In this document: positions 63,934 through 64,000 of the stretch, in pieces
Layout: every line of letters starts with the position of its first letter
How positions within the stretch are numbered: the first letter of the stretch is position 1
From: Halococcus salsus
Lineage (GTDB): Archaea > Halobacteriota > Halobacteria > Halobacteriales > Halococcaceae
DNA: 64,000 bases
Assembly: GCF_009900715.1 (NCBI RefSeq)
Contig: NZ_JAAAJC010000001.1
Span: 485,216-549,215, forward strand
Direction of reading: 5' to 3'
Program-made: the position numbers and the translations under genes
Notes under the pieces: model-generated
Told to the model about the DNA's origin: nothing
Database searches by the model: none
The model's input: only the letters and a program-made list of their open reading frames with translations

Positions 63934-64000
63934 TCAGTCGCCGGGCTGGGTCGCGGGACGGTAGTCTCGGGCGATCACCTTCCATCGACCCGTCGAGAAG
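63934..64000 (-). CDS. Possible C-terminus of a gene cut by the right edge
   Basis: The last 67 bases on the minus strand read as an uninterrupted frame ending VIARDYRPATQPGD and a stop. The third-position G/C pattern is coding-like. Only 21 residues are visible, so no family can be named. It is in the same direction as the iron-boxed gene, with the iron-box promoter after its stop. Confidence 0.35.
   Translation of the reverse strand, partial: FSTGRWKVIARDYRPATQPGD

Noticed and set aside
1-64000. Possible rRNA, tRNA, transposase, integrase or CRISPR genes
   Set aside because: Reading both strands, no conserved rRNA segments, no tRNA-like CCA-end/T-loop structures, no transposase or integrase motifs, and no regular spacer repeats were recognised. 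Not a substitute for a covariance-model search.

Overview
The window is a G+C-rich, gene-dense chromosomal segment from a haloarchaeon (class Halobacteria). The proteins are strongly acidic. Halobacterial hallmarks include halocyanin, a split cytochrome b with a Rieske protein, a CtaA-CtaB fusion, phosphomevalonate decarboxylase, CdcH, LonB, RadB, a thermosome, DpsA and a PGF-CTERM surface protein. Many genes start 22 to 35 bases after a TATA-like box, as leaderless haloarchaeal transcripts do. The genus cannot be fixed from the sequence; Halococcus is a guess only. No rRNA, tRNA, CRISPR array, insertion sequence or replication origin was recognised.

Layout. 1-3.8 kb: two glutamate dehydrogenase paralogues (the first cut by the left edge), a CitE-type lyase and a MaoC-type hydratase. 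3.9-7.3 kb: a secreted repeat glycoprotein, a DEDDy exonuclease and a VapBC pair. 7.4-12.9 kb: an acyl-CoA carboxylase beta chain, an fba-fbp operon, a DHH phosphoesterase with a TrkA-like N-terminus, and a PRC-barrel protein. 13.2-14.4 kb: a three-gene winged-helix/HicB-like/PIN module. 14.4-20 kb: a HEWD protein, catalase, two methyltransferases, an SDR dehydrogenase and a formamidase-like hydrolase. 20.1-22.6 kb: a degenerate NAD-kinase-like protein, a membrane protein and nadE. 22.6-28.2 kb: the quinol oxidising bc complex (halocyanin, Rieske, cytochrome b in two pieces) with five uncharacterised conserved membrane proteins. 28.4-32.9 kb: nth, a DJ-1 protein, an SLC13 transporter, mvaD and a tiny membrane protein. 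32.9-38.8 kb: cdcH, larC, NUDIX, a RuvC-like protein and radB. 38.8-46.7 kb: cytochrome oxidase subunit II and an assembly neighbourhood (CtaA-CtaB, an Rdx thioredoxin-like protein, an ABC exporter, a DUF420 protein). 46.9-57.9 kb: a cobalamin-binding mutase subunit with MeaB, an aminotransferase, a flavin-type oxidoreductase, a glycosyltransferase, a thermosome subunit, a nadM operon and lonB. 58-64 kb: a class III CoA-transferase, then an iron-type ABC importer, DpsA and a 59-residue protein.

Themes. Respiration is covered by the bc complex and oxidase assembly genes. Acyl-CoA and glutamate metabolism links the carboxylase, the B12-dependent mutase subunit with its GTPase, CitE, MaoC, the CoA-transferase and the dehydrogenases. 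NAD synthesis appears twice (nadE and nadM). The right end looks like an iron regulon: five copies of a TTAGG-N(4-6)-CCTAA type palindrome sit on the promoters of the two importer units and of the small uncharacterised protein. The most novel candidates are that iron-boxed small protein, the three-gene toxin-antitoxin-like module, the NAD-kinase-like protein without its signature motif, and the uncharacterised membrane proteins around the bc complex.
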